From DSXF01 sp964387495 (GTDB taxonomy: Bacteria; Chloroflexota; Anaerolineae; Anaerolineales; Villigracilaceae), in contig CAYLXB010000090.1 of NCBI GenBank assembly GCA_964387495.1, positions 1-11,711 of the forward strand: a stretch of 11,711 nucleotides of DNA. Reading direction: 5' to 3'. The translations under genes were made by a program, and so were the position numbers. This document shows, piece after piece, positions 1 through 8,808 of this stretch. How positions within the stretch are numbered: the stretch's first letter is position 1; every line of letters starts with the position of its first letter. The notes under the pieces are model-generated. The model ran no database searches. It was not told the DNA's origin and saw nothing but the letters and a program-made list of their open reading frames with translations.

Positions 1-154
1 CCAACTTCTACGTTACGCTTCCACGTCTCTAAAAACTTATGACGGATTACTTAGATACCCCTCTCAACTTTGTATTATCCGTATATAAAGTATCCCCTTG
101 GGGGCACCTGCCCATAGACACAGCATTCTGTTCAGAATAAAGACACTCCAAAAG
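1..154. other. Non-coding stretch at the left edge
   Basis: I see no convincing reading frame here. It contains a 14-base dyad at 125-138 (ATTCTG-TT-CAGAAT), which could be a small operator, and a TATAAA box at 84-89 without a good -35 partner. It is probably the 3' flank of something to the left that is terminated at 155-181. Confidence 0.4.
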
Positions 155-181
155 CCCTACTCACATTGAGTGGGTTTTTTT
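155..181 (+). terminator. Rho-independent terminator
   Basis: The stem is CCC/GGG plus ACTCA/TGAGT with one bulged T (158) and a CAT loop. Seven T residues follow at 175-181. This is a textbook intrinsic terminator for a + strand transcript entering from the left. No coding sequence is recognisable in bases 1-154, so the gene it ends is either outside the window or a short RNA. Confidence 0.8.
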
Positions 182-200
182 CAGAGAAGTAAACTACCGA

Positions 201-223
201 CGCCAAAGGTGGTTGCTTTGGCG
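201..223. repeat. Perfect 8-bp inverted repeat
   Basis: CGCCAAAG (201-208) and CTTTGGCG (216-223) are exact reverse complements around a 7-base loop. No T-run follows on either strand, so it is not a terminator. It could be a structural element of a small RNA or a protein-binding dyad. Confidence 0.6.
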
Positions 224-299
224 ATGTGTCTGGAAAACGCCCCCCGCCTTACTTGCTTTGACATCCATCAGCCCGAAGAAAGAGGTGATCTATAGACGG

Positions 300-371
300 A
301 TGAGGGTGGTACTGAATAGGCTGGGCATTAAACGGATTGAGTACATTCGACTATGGAAAACGCTGCACTAA
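300..371 (+). CDS. Possible 23-residue basic peptide (low confidence)
   Basis: An ATG at 300 opens a 23-codon frame ending in TAA at 369-371. It is preceded by a good Shine-Dalgarno match, AGGTGA (283-288), 11 bases upstream. The product starts MRVVLNRLGIKRIEYIRL, is rich in Lys and Arg and has no recognisable domain. The frame also stays open upstream to about 141, but that part runs through the terminator and has no supported start. It could be a chance frame, a leader peptide, or a remnant of a decayed gene. Only the ribosome-binding-like sequence supports it. Confidence 0.15.
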   Translation: MRVVLNRLGIKRIEYIRLWKTLH

Positions 372-408
372 CAACCATAAATGACTGTCCTTGATCACCA
401 GGACCATA

Positions 409-437
409 TTGACAAAAGTGGCCTCTCACTTTTTGAT
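409..437 (+). promoter_or_regulatory. Possible sigma70-type promoter ahead of terminator 471-497
   Basis: A perfect -35 hexamer TTGACA (409-414) is followed after 17 bases by TTTGAT (432-437), matching 4 of 6 in the -10 consensus. Transcription would begin near 444 and reach the terminator about 30 bases later. It then either makes a very short RNA or reads through into clpB. The box overlaps the AAAAGTG/CACTTTT hairpin. A -35 match alone can be chance. Confidence 0.25.
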
Positions 438-470
438 TTTCATTGTTGAGCATCCCCTTCAGATCAGCTG

Positions 471-497
471 ACCCGCCCATGAGGCGGGTTTTTATTT
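471..497 (+). terminator. Rho-independent terminator upstream of clpB
   Basis: ACCCGCC (471-477) and GGCGGGT (483-489) form a perfect GC-rich 7-bp stem with loop CATGA. A T-rich tract (TTTTT-A-TTT) follows. It ends a + strand transcript arriving from the left, about 120 bases before the clpB start. Confidence 0.85.
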
Positions 498-555
498 GGC
501 GAACTTAAGTTTACGAGCCTGCTGCAACCACATCATATCTATTTCTAATCTTCTT

Positions 556-587
556 CCTATACTTTTCAGACAGCCTCTGCCTATACT
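556..587 (+). promoter_or_regulatory. clpB: Candidate clpB promoter region with repeated CCTATACT
   Basis: CCTATACT occurs at 556-563 and again at 580-587. Each contains TATACT, a 5 of 6 match to the -10 consensus. Neither has a convincing -35 box 16-18 bases upstream. I see no CIRCE (TTAGCACTC-N9-GAGTGCTAA) or HAIR-type operator, so any heat-shock control is not by the obvious HrcA or HspR sites. A 10-base palindrome AACTTAAGTT at 502-511 is the only other dyad in the leader. Confidence 0.3.
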
Positions 588-619
588 CCATACTGAAATA
601 CAACGACTGGAGTAAGCAT

Positions 620-3210
<2,591 letters not shown>

Positions 3211-3214
<4 letters not shown>

Positions 3215-3241
3215 AAAACAGGCCGGGAATAATTCCCGGCC
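3211..3241 (-). terminator. Intrinsic terminator of the CAP gene, overlapping the clpB stop
   Basis: GGCCGGGAA (3221-3229) and TTCCCGGCC (3233-3241) form a perfect 9-bp stem with a TAA loop. Read on the minus strand, the stem is followed by TG and then six T residues (3218-3213), so it is a good terminator for the CAP gene. Those bases include two of the three bases of the clpB TAA codon (3212-3214). There is no T-run on the + side, so it may end clpB transcripts less efficiently. Confidence 0.75.
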
Positions 3242-3284
3242 CGCAGTCTCTGTACGATATGGTTTATCTGCAATAAGTGCGTTT

Positions 3285-3917
3285 CTAGGGTGCCCCCAGG
3301 GTCATCGTCCAATAATAATACCCTCCATAAGGATCATCGGGGTTATATACATATCCGATGCCGATCTCGGTGAAGCCGGCATTCAAAATATTGGCGCGAT
3401 GTCCTTCGCTGTTCATCCATGCGTTCATCACATCCTGCGGTGTGGGGTATCCCGCTGCCACATTCTCGCCGGCCGTGCTGAAATAATATCCAAACCGGTC
3501 CATCCGGTCGAAGGGCGTGGACCCATCCGAACCGGTATGTGACAGGAAAAAGTTGCAGCCCATATCCAGCGAGTGCACCTGTGCGGCCTGCGTTAACTGA
3601 CTTTGGGCTGTCAGAGCATCCAGGCCCGCAGTGGCGCGTTCTGCGTTGACCAGCTGAACCACTTCCTGTGCAAAGGCAGCGGCATCGCTGTCCTGGGCAT
3701 TGCAGGAGGATGAAGATGTGGTTGGAACTGGGGTCGGGGGTTTGGCACCCGCCTTCGCCGCACCAGCCAGTGCACTGTCATAGGGTCCTTGTGCCACCGC
3801 AGCAGGCACAAGACCCTGAACTGAGGCGGACTCCTCCGCTGGCTTCTTCGCACATGCCGACAGGCCCGTTATGGACAACAGGGCTACGATCAACAGAAAG
3901 TACACGATCCGTTTCAT
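3285..3917 (-). CDS. CAP-domain (SCP/PR-1-like) lipoprotein
   Basis: A 210-residue secreted protein. The N-terminus is a lipoprotein signal: MKR, a hydrophobic core (4-19) and lipobox LSAC with Cys22 as the lipidated residue. A low-complexity Ala/Pro/Thr/Ser linker follows (about 23-75). The CAP domain fills about 80-210, with the family landmarks H127 in SHTGSDG, GENVAAG with E151, AWMNSEGHRANIL with H173, and the final IGIGY...YYWTMTLG strands. Two mature cysteines, C72 and C121, could form a disulfide. Bacterial CAP proteins of this YkwD-like type are extracellular. Their activity is mostly unknown, although the conserved His/Glu cavity is intact here. The start is fixed by a near-perfect Shine-Dalgarno AAGGAGG (3930-3924), six bases upstream. 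The gene is monocistronic, convergent with clpB and divergent from the ABC exporter operon. Confidence 0.9.
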   Translation of the reverse strand: MKRIVYFLLIVALLSITGLSACAKKPAEESASVQGLVPAAVAQGPYDSALAGAAKAGAKPPTPVPTTSSSSCNAQDSDAAAFAQEVVQLVNAERATAGLDALTAQSQLTQAAQVHSLDMGCNFFLSHTGSDGSTPFDRMDRFGYYFSTAGENVAAGYPTPQDVMNAWMNSEGHRANILNAGFTEIGIGYVYNPDDPYGGYYYWTMTLGAP

Positions 3918-3923
3918 TATCTT

Positions 3924-3930
3924 CCTCCTT
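3924..3930 (-). promoter_or_regulatory. Strong ribosome binding site of the CAP gene
   Basis: On the minus strand AAGGAGG lies six bases before the ATG at 3917-3915. It is the closest match to the full anti-Shine-Dalgarno complement in the window and settles the start codon. Confidence 0.85.
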
Positions 3931-3986
3931 TAGGGTTTCGAACAGGGTATAAGATGGGTGGGGATGGGGGTGCTTGGATTCTATCC

Positions 3987-3992
3987 ATTATA
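3987..3992 (-). promoter_or_regulatory. -10 box for the CAP gene
   Basis: The minus strand reads TATAAT exactly at 3992-3987, which would place the transcript start near 3980 and give a leader of about 63 bases. The -35 region 16-18 bases upstream (about 4009-4016, reading ATCATA or similar) is poor. The promoter may need an activator or be modest. Confidence 0.5.
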
Positions 3993-4093
3993 GCCGTTTC
4001 CACGCTTGTTATGATTCCTGGTTTGCAACGGCGGTTCGAGTATTTAGTCGTAACTGTGTGAGAAATGGGGTCGCGGCCATCGATTCTGCCTCC

Positions 4094-4108
4094 TTCGCTG
4101 GGAGCGAA
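4094..4108. promoter_or_regulatory. Perfect dyad next to the exporter promoter; candidate operator
   Basis: TTCGCT (4094-4099) and AGCGAA (4103-4108) are exact reverse complements around GGG. The dyad ends 13 bases before the -35 box of the ABC exporter promoter. It has no T-run. The position suits an activator or repressor site. No regulator gene is present in the window, so the assignment rests on symmetry and position only. Confidence 0.3.
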
Positions 4109-4121
4109 TCACGTCGCATAC

Positions 4122-4150
4122 TTGACGCGATACCCGTTAGCTAATAAAAT
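4122..4150 (+). promoter_or_regulatory. Promoter of the ABC exporter operon
   Basis: TTGACG (4122-4127) and TAAAAT (4145-4150) are separated by exactly 17 bases, each matching 5 of 6 in the sigma70 consensus. Initiation near 4157 gives a leader of about 45 bases before the ATG at 4202. This favours that start over the TTG at 4163. Confidence 0.65.
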
Positions 4151-4201
4151 CCTTTTCCTGGCTTGGCGCGTTCCACCTGGATCCCGCCTTGCCACAACAT
4201 T

Positions 4202-5998
4202 ATGTCTCTCTTCCGCTTGCGCTTCGTACTCAAACCCTACCTGCTCCAATTAACCCTCTCCGCCTTCAACCTACTGGCACTGACCGGGCTGAGCCTGTAT
4301 GTACCGCGCGTCATCCAGGATGTGATCGATAATGGCATTGTTCCAGCCAATATCACAGGGATCGTTCGCTCCGCGCTGATCTTGCTCGGGCTGGGCCTGC
4401 TGACAGCCCTCCTGTCTGGAACCCAGCGCTTCATATCCGAGTGGATTGGCGGGCATGTCGGTTACGATATTCGCAACCGGCTCTATGACCAAATCCAGCA
4501 CCTGTCATTTTCATACCATGATCACGCCCAGACCGGTCAGTTGATTTCGCGCTGTATCGAAGATACGCGTGCCGTGCAGAACTTCATCGGCAGTTCCGTG
4601 GTCGAAATTGTGCAGTTGCTCCTCCTGCTGGCTGGCGCTTTGGTCATCATGTTCAGCGCCAACTGGAAACTGACCCTCATCGCAATCCTTCCGATCCTGC
4701 CGATGATCTGGCTGACCTTCGATTTTGGCAACCGCATCACCATCTTGTTTTTCCATGTTGACAACATGCTCGGCGAACTTTCGGCGCGCTTGCAGGAAAA
4801 CGTCAGCGGCGTGCAGGTAGTGCGGGCCTTTGCGCGTGAAAACCATGAAATCCAGCGCTTCGATGAGACCAATCGCGGCTACTACAACGCCCGCATCAAG
4901 GTGATTGGCACCTGGGCCAAGGTCATGCCGAGCACCGACTTCCTGGTGACGTTGTGCACCATTCTCATCTTGTGGTTTGGCGGCAGGATGGTGCTGGACG
5001 GCCGCTTGAGCGTGGGAGAACTGGTCGCCTTCAATGCCTATGTTCTGCTGCTAGCCACCCCTGCCCAGCAGCTCACTTGGCTGGTCAATGCCGCTGGCGA
5101 GGCCTCTGCCGGTGCCAGGCGTGTGCTCGAAGTGCTCGATACCACCCCCGAGATCGCAACGCCCCCCGGCGCAGTCAATCCATCCACACTGCATGGCGAG
5201 GTCGAGTTTCGGGATGTATCCTTGAAATACTTGGATGAAAACAGAGATTCCCTGGCCAGCATCAACCTTCGAGTCGCCCCGAATCAATTAATCGCCTTGA
5301 TAGGCACAACCGGCTCTGGTAAATCGTCACTAGTTAATCTCATTCCCCGTTTTTACGATGTTAGCGAGGGTGCCGTACTGGTGGATGGGATGGATGTGCG
5401 CTGCTACGACCTGGTGGGACTGCGCCGTCAGATCGGCTTGGTACTGCAAACCTCGCTCCTGTTTTCAGACAGCCTGCGCGAGAACATCGCCTATGGCCGT
5501 CCGGATGCCACCGATGAGGAAATTTTCGCCGCTGCCCGCGCCGCCCAGGCCGATGAGTTCATCCGCGGCTTTCCAGATGGATACCAGACCATGGTCGGGG
5601 AACGCGGTGTGACTCTTTCCGGCGGGCAGCGCCAGCGCGTCGCCATCGCCCGAGCCCTGCTGATGGACCCGCGCATTCTCATCCTGGACGATTCGCTCTC
5701 CAGTGTCGATACCCAGACCGAGCAGCTCATCCAGCAGGCACTCGACAAATTGATGGAGGGCCGCACCACCTTCGTGATTGCCCACCGTCTCAGCACCGTA
5801 TGCCGCGCCGACCTGATCGTGGTCATGGACAAAGGTCGCATCATCCAGACCGGCACCCACGAGCAGCTGCTGGCCGGAGGCGGGCTCTACAGGCAGATCC
5901 ATGACCTGCAGTTGGTGGAGAACAGGCCCGACGAAGAACTTGAAACCCTGCCGGAACCGGAGAAAGTTCCCGTCAGAAGGACGAAGGATTTTGGATAA
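4202..5998 (+). CDS. ABC exporter half-transporter, degenerate-site subunit
   Basis: This is a 598-residue type IV (exporter) ABC half-transporter with about six membrane helices in residues 10-320 and a nucleotide-binding domain from about 340 to 575. Motifs: Walker A GTTGSGKS (368-375), Q-loop Q416, canonical signature LSGGQ (472-476), Walker B LILDD with D496 and D497, and H-loop H528. Position 497 is Asp where catalytically competent subunits have Glu. Together with the partner's altered signature, this marks the degenerate half of a heterodimeric exporter of the TM287/288, LmrCD or BmrCD kind. The substrate cannot be read from sequence; drugs, lipids or peptides are all possible. I chose ATG 4202 because the reading frame before it would require TTG at 4163, almost on the predicted transcript start. 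No clear Shine-Dalgarno precedes it. The C-terminal tail (about 575-598) is charged. Confidence 0.93.
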   Translation: MSLFRLRFVLKPYLLQLTLSAFNLLALTGLSLYVPRVIQDVIDNGIVPANITGIVRSALILLGLGLLTALLSGTQRFISEWIGGHVGYDIRNRLYDQIQHLSFSYHDHAQTGQLISRCIEDTRAVQNFIGSSVVEIVQLLLLLAGALVIMFSANWKLTLIAILPILPMIWLTFDFGNRITILFFHVDNMLGELSARLQENVSGVQVVRAFARENHEIQRFDETNRGYYNARIKVIGTWAKVMPSTDFLVTLCTILILWFGGRMVLDGRLSVGELVAFNAYVLLLATPAQQLTWLVNAAGEASAGARRVLEVLDTTPEIATPPGAVNPSTLHGEVEFRDVSLKYLDENRDSLASINLRVAPNQLIALIGTTGSGKSSLVNLIPRFYDVSEGAVLVDGMDVRCYDLVGLRRQIGLVLQTSLLFSDSLRENIAYGRPDATDEEIFAAARAAQADEFIRGFPDGYQTMVGERGVTLSGGQRQRVAIARALLMDPRILILDDSLSSVDTQTEQLIQQALDKLMEGRTTFVIAHRLSTVCRADLIVVMDKGRIIQTGTHEQLLAGGGLYRQIHDLQLVENRPDEELETLPEPEKVPVRRTKDFG

Positions 5999-6007
5999 GG
6001 CCACCCC

Positions 6008-7822
6008 ATGACCCAGGGTACCATCACCCCTCCCGCTTACGTTACCCAGTCCGAGGAACTCTATGACAAAGGCCTCGACCCGCAGGTTGCTCGCCGCCTG
6101 TTGGGTTTTGTGGCCCCATACAAATGGGATATGCTCCTGGCAGCTTTCCTGATGCTGATCGCGACTGCATCGTCGGTCATTGGCCCCTATTTGGTCAAGG
6201 TTGCTATTGATGATGGCCTGTTGGCCCGTAATCCGCTCGCCCTGCGTAACAGCGTGTTATTCTACCTGGGGGCAGCCGTCATCCGTTGGAGCTTTATCTA
6301 CTGGCGCGTCGAGATCATGGCCCGTGTCGGTCAGTCGGTGATTTACGATCTGCGCAAAGCACTCTTTGCCCACCTGCAAAAACTCTCGCTTGGTTTTTAT
6401 ACCCGTTACAGTGTCGGGCGCATCATCACGCGTGTCATCAATGATGTCGAAACCCTGCGCGAGTTCATCACCTGGGCCGTGCTGGCGATTGCCCGCGACC
6501 TGTTTGCCCTGGCCGGCATCGTCATCGCCATGCTGTCCCTCAACGTCAAACTCTCACTGATCACCTTTGCTACTCTCCCGCTAATGGCCCTGGCCACCTA
6601 TGTCTACCGCAAGCGCGCCCGCCTGGCCTACCGCCGGGTGCGCGCTGCCATTTCATGGGTCAATTCGGTGCTGGCCGAGAACATCAACGGCATCCGCGTG
6701 GTCCAGGCCTTCAGCCGCCAAAGGCACAATTACAACAGATTCAGCGCCTACACCAATCGCTACCATTTGCAGACTCTCATCAGTGCCGCCAAAGTGGCCG
6801 CTTCCTTTCTGCCGATCGTGGATATCCTCGGCGCCCTGGCAACCGCCGCCGTGATCTACATTGGCGGGACTGCCGTCCTGGGTGAAAGCATTACTGCCGG
6901 GGTGCTGGTGGCTTTTGTTCTATACATTGAGCGTTATTTCGATCCCATCCGTGACCTCTCCCGCCGTTTTGATACCCTCCAGTCCACCATGGCGGGCGGG
7001 GAACGCTTCCTGAACCTGCTCGATACGCCGGTGGAAGTACAGGATGCCGCAAATGCGGTGGTGCTGCCGCCGATTAAAGGGAATGTCTGTTTCAAGAATG
7101 TCTCTTTCCATTACTCGGGCGATCCAACGCCCGTGCTCCAGCAGATCAACCTTGCCGCCCCGGCTGGCTCCACCGTGGCCCTGGTCGGTGAGACCGGCGC
7201 GGGAAAGACCACCCTCGTTAAACTGCTTTCGCGGTTTTATGATCCCACCGGGGGCACGGTATCTGTGGACGGCTTCGACCTGCGCCAGGTAACCCAGGAC
7301 TCCCTGCGGAGCCAGATGGGCATTGTCCTGCAGGATCCATTCCTGTTCAATGGCACAGTCAAAGAGAATCTCAAGTTTGGCTGTCTCGAAGCCAGTGATG
7401 CCGAGGTGGAGGCCGCCGCCCGCGCCGTAGGTGCGCACGAATTTATCATCAACTTGAAAAACGGCTATGACACCTCAGTCGAAGAAGGCGGCATCCTGCT
7501 CAGCGTTGGCCAGCGCCAGTTGATCTCTTTTGCTCGCGCCTTGCTGGCCGACCCGCGCATCCTGATCCTGGACGAAGCCACATCCAGTGTAGACACTCAG
7601 ACCGAACAGGTCATCCAGAAGGCGCTGGCAGCCCTCCTGAAAGGGCGCACCAGTTTTGTCATCGCCCACCGTTTGAGCACCATCCGGAATGCCGACCAGG
7701 TGCTGGTCATCGACAATGGCGAGATCATCGAGCGCGGCAGCCATACAGGCTTATTGGAACAAAAAGGTTTTTATCATCACCTTTACATGAGCCAATTCAA
7801 AGGGCAGGCGATTTATTCGTAA
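6008..7822 (+). CDS. ABC exporter half-transporter, catalytic-site subunit
   Basis: This is a 604-residue ABC half-exporter starting nine bases after the previous stop, so the two are co-transcribed and probably translated together; AAGG at 5997-6000 lies over the preceding stop codon. An N-terminal transmembrane domain (six helices, about 35-325) precedes the nucleotide-binding domain. Motifs: Walker A GETGAGKT (394-401), Q-loop Q442, signature LSVGQ (498-502), Walker B LILDE with D522 and the catalytic glutamate E523, and H-loop H554. The signature has Val in place of the first Gly of SGG. It therefore completes the degenerate site with the first subunit's Walker motifs, while its own Walker motifs pair with the first subunit's intact LSGGQ. 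The two genes are clearly paralogous. The substrate is unknown. Confidence 0.94.
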   Translation: MTQGTITPPAYVTQSEELYDKGLDPQVARRLLGFVAPYKWDMLLAAFLMLIATASSVIGPYLVKVAIDDGLLARNPLALRNSVLFYLGAAVIRWSFIYWRVEIMARVGQSVIYDLRKALFAHLQKLSLGFYTRYSVGRIITRVINDVETLREFITWAVLAIARDLFALAGIVIAMLSLNVKLSLITFATLPLMALATYVYRKRARLAYRRVRAAISWVNSVLAENINGIRVVQAFSRQRHNYNRFSAYTNRYHLQTLISAAKVAASFLPIVDILGALATAAVIYIGGTAVLGESITAGVLVAFVLYIERYFDPIRDLSRRFDTLQSTMAGGERFLNLLDTPVEVQDAANAVVLPPIKGNVCFKNVSFHYSGDPTPVLQQINLAAPAGSTVALVGETGAGKTTLVKLLSRFYDPTGGTVSVDGFDLRQVTQDSLRSQMGIVLQDPFLFNGTVKENLKFGCLEASDAEVEAAARAVGAHEFIINLKNGYDTSVEEGGILLSVGQRQLISFARALLADPRILILDEATSSVDTQTEQVIQKALAALLKGRTSFVIAHRLSTIRNADQVLVIDNGEIIERGSHTGLLEQKGFYHHLYMSQFKGQAIYS

Positions 7823-7838
7823 AACTCGTTGTAGTTTT
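7821..7838. repeat. AT-rich inverted repeat at the exporter operon end
   Basis: AAAACT (7821-7826) and AGTTTT (7833-7838) are exact reverse complements with a 6-base loop. The left arm overlaps the stop codon of the second exporter gene. It ends in TTTT, but the stem is weak, so it may be an auxiliary termination element. Confidence 0.4.
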
Positions 7839-7848
7839 GCAGAATGAA

Positions 7849-7883
7849 ATAACAGGCCGGCACAGAATGTACCGGTCTGTTAT
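7849..7883. terminator. Hairpin between convergent operons, probable bidirectional terminator
   Basis: ATAACAGGCCGG (7849-7860) pairs with CCGGTCTGTTAT (7872-7883) over 12 positions with one G-T pair and an 11-base loop. It lies midway between the stop of the + strand exporter operon (7822) and the stop of the minus-strand operon (7929). Neither side has a clean T-run; the minus side reads TTCATTCT. It shares the ten bases AACAGGCCGG with the hairpin after clpB. Confidence 0.6.
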
Positions 7884-7928
7884 AGAATCAGGAAAAGAGG
7901 TGTCCAGGGATTTACAACGGTCGCCTCA

Positions 7929-8786
7929 TCACTGGATGCAATCCGGGGGCATCTGGATGGTAATGGGTGTGTTGATGTCGCTTACTTCCGTCTGGATCTC
8001 AACATGAGTTACTTCAGTGTTGGCATCCCCAGGCGGCCCGGAGCGCATTTCCAGCGTAACCCGATACTTTACGAGATATTGACCATCCTGGGCCACCCAA
8101 TACTCGCCCTGCGACTGGGTCACTTCTGACCCGGATGTGCCCAGCCCGGAAACAGTGAAAGTAAAATGGTTGCAGGGGATGGAATTGATCATTTCAGCCC
8201 CAACAAACTGTGCATCTTCAGCGGCAATCGTTACATCAAACAAATTGAACATTGCATCCGTCATGGACTGCTGGCTTGACGTTGTCGTTGAAACCTCACT
8301 GCTGGTTTCTCCGTCACTGCTGGTCGTGCGCTGGCAATAAGTTTGATTCACGCGATACTGTTCGATAATGACTGTTTCGCGCTTCGGTTCTTCAACCGAA
8401 CTGGCTGTAACTTCCACCCTGCTGTATACCTGATCGCCTTCCTGGTTATAACTTGTCGTTTGGGTGTTCTCTTTGTAATCCTGTACAGCAGGACCTGTGA
8501 ACAACATGTGGATTGTCATGCGATAACTGTTCAGGCTTGCCAGGCCTTCATAAAAACCCACCGGCTGTGCCTCCGGCGTTTGAAAAACGGTCGGGGTGGG
8601 AAGCACGCCGGGCAGGGAAGGCAGATTGATACCCGGTTGGCTGGGTGGTTCACCGGATGGAGCAGGCTGCGCCGGGAATCCGTACATGTATATTGCAGCT
8701 GCACCGACGATAAGACACAGGCATACTCCACCGCAAAGAACCAACGCAACAACAGTGAATAACGTTTTATTCTTGTTACCAGACAT
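7929..8786 (-). CDS. Membrane-anchored extracytoplasmic protein, possible LolA/LppX-like fold
   Basis: A 285-residue protein, not confidently recognised. It has a short Lys/Asn-rich cytoplasmic start, one strong membrane helix (about 9-35), a Pro/Ser/Thr-rich stalk (about 37-75, including LPTPTVFQTPEAQP) and a beta-rich domain (about 80-285). In that domain SLNSYRMTI near the start and GEYWVAQDGQYLVKYRVTLE (about 228-246) recall LolA/LppX-type lipid-binding beta-barrels, where a predicted strand is followed by a W-V-x-x-D/G-x-x turn. Cysteines 151, 205 and 283 are outside the membrane. The helix is not a lipoprotein signal: its cysteines lack an [AGS] at -1. The ATG at 8786 has GAGG just upstream and starts 22 bases after the preceding permease stop; a GTG at 8819 is less likely. 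It is the last gene of the ABC operon, suggesting a substrate-handling or accessory role. Confidence 0.75.
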   Translation of the reverse strand: MSGNKNKTLFTVVALVLCGGVCLCLIVGAAAIYMYGFPAQPAPSGEPPSQPGINLPSLPGVLPTPTVFQTPEAQPVGFYEGLASLNSYRMTIHMLFTGPAVQDYKENTQTTSYNQEGDQVYSRVEVTASSVEEPKRETVIIEQYRVNQTYCQRTTSSDGETSSEVSTTTSSQQSMTDAMFNLFDVTIAAEDAQFVGAEMINSIPCNHFTFTVSGLGTSGSEVTQSQGEYWVAQDGQYLVKYRVTLEMRSGPPGDANTEVTHVEIQTEVSDINTPITIQMPPDCIQ

Positions 8787-8808
8787 TTTCGCCTCACTTT
8801 CTCGTATG

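Larger units (their letters stand above)
182..470. other. Gene-poor interval between two terminators; possible small RNA
   Basis: Bounded by intrinsic terminators on both sides, this stretch has no long reading frame. It does have several perfect inverted repeats: CGCCAAAG/CTTTGGCG (201-208 with 216-223), GTCCT/AGGAC around 388-405, and AAAAGTG/CACTTTT (414-420 with 427-433). A 10-base direct repeat TGGAAAACGC occurs at 231-240 and 354-363. The second terminator implies that something is transcribed into it from this side. A small structured RNA or a very short peptide gene would fit. I do not recognise 6S RNA, RNase P RNA, SRP RNA or tmRNA signatures. The assignment is inference. Confidence 0.3.

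Noticed and set aside
498..619. CIRCE or HAIR heat-shock operator upstream of clpB
   Set aside because: Neither TTAGCACTC/GAGTGCTAA nor CTTGAGT/ACTCAAG arms are present. The only perfect palindrome is the short AACTTAAGTT at 502-511.
4033..4039. GGTTCGA resembling a tRNA T-loop
   Set aside because: The flanking bases do not form a T-stem, and no acceptor stem, D-arm or anticodon arm can be drawn around it.
4163..4201. Upstream TTG start for the first exporter gene, adding 13 residues
   Set aside because: It lies only about six bases after the predicted transcript start and has no ribosome site. The extra residues do not look like an exporter N-terminus. ATG 4202 is preferred.
4065..4253. 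62-codon frame overlapping the exporter promoter and gene start
   Set aside because: The predicted promoter lies inside it and it runs out of frame through the real gene. No ribosome site and no recognisable product.
8733..8735. Cysteine in the hydrophobic N-terminus of the 8786-7929 product as a lipidation site
   Set aside because: The preceding residues (LVLC) do not fit the lipobox, which needs Gly, Ala or Ser before Cys. The hydrophobic stretch is long enough to be a membrane anchor.
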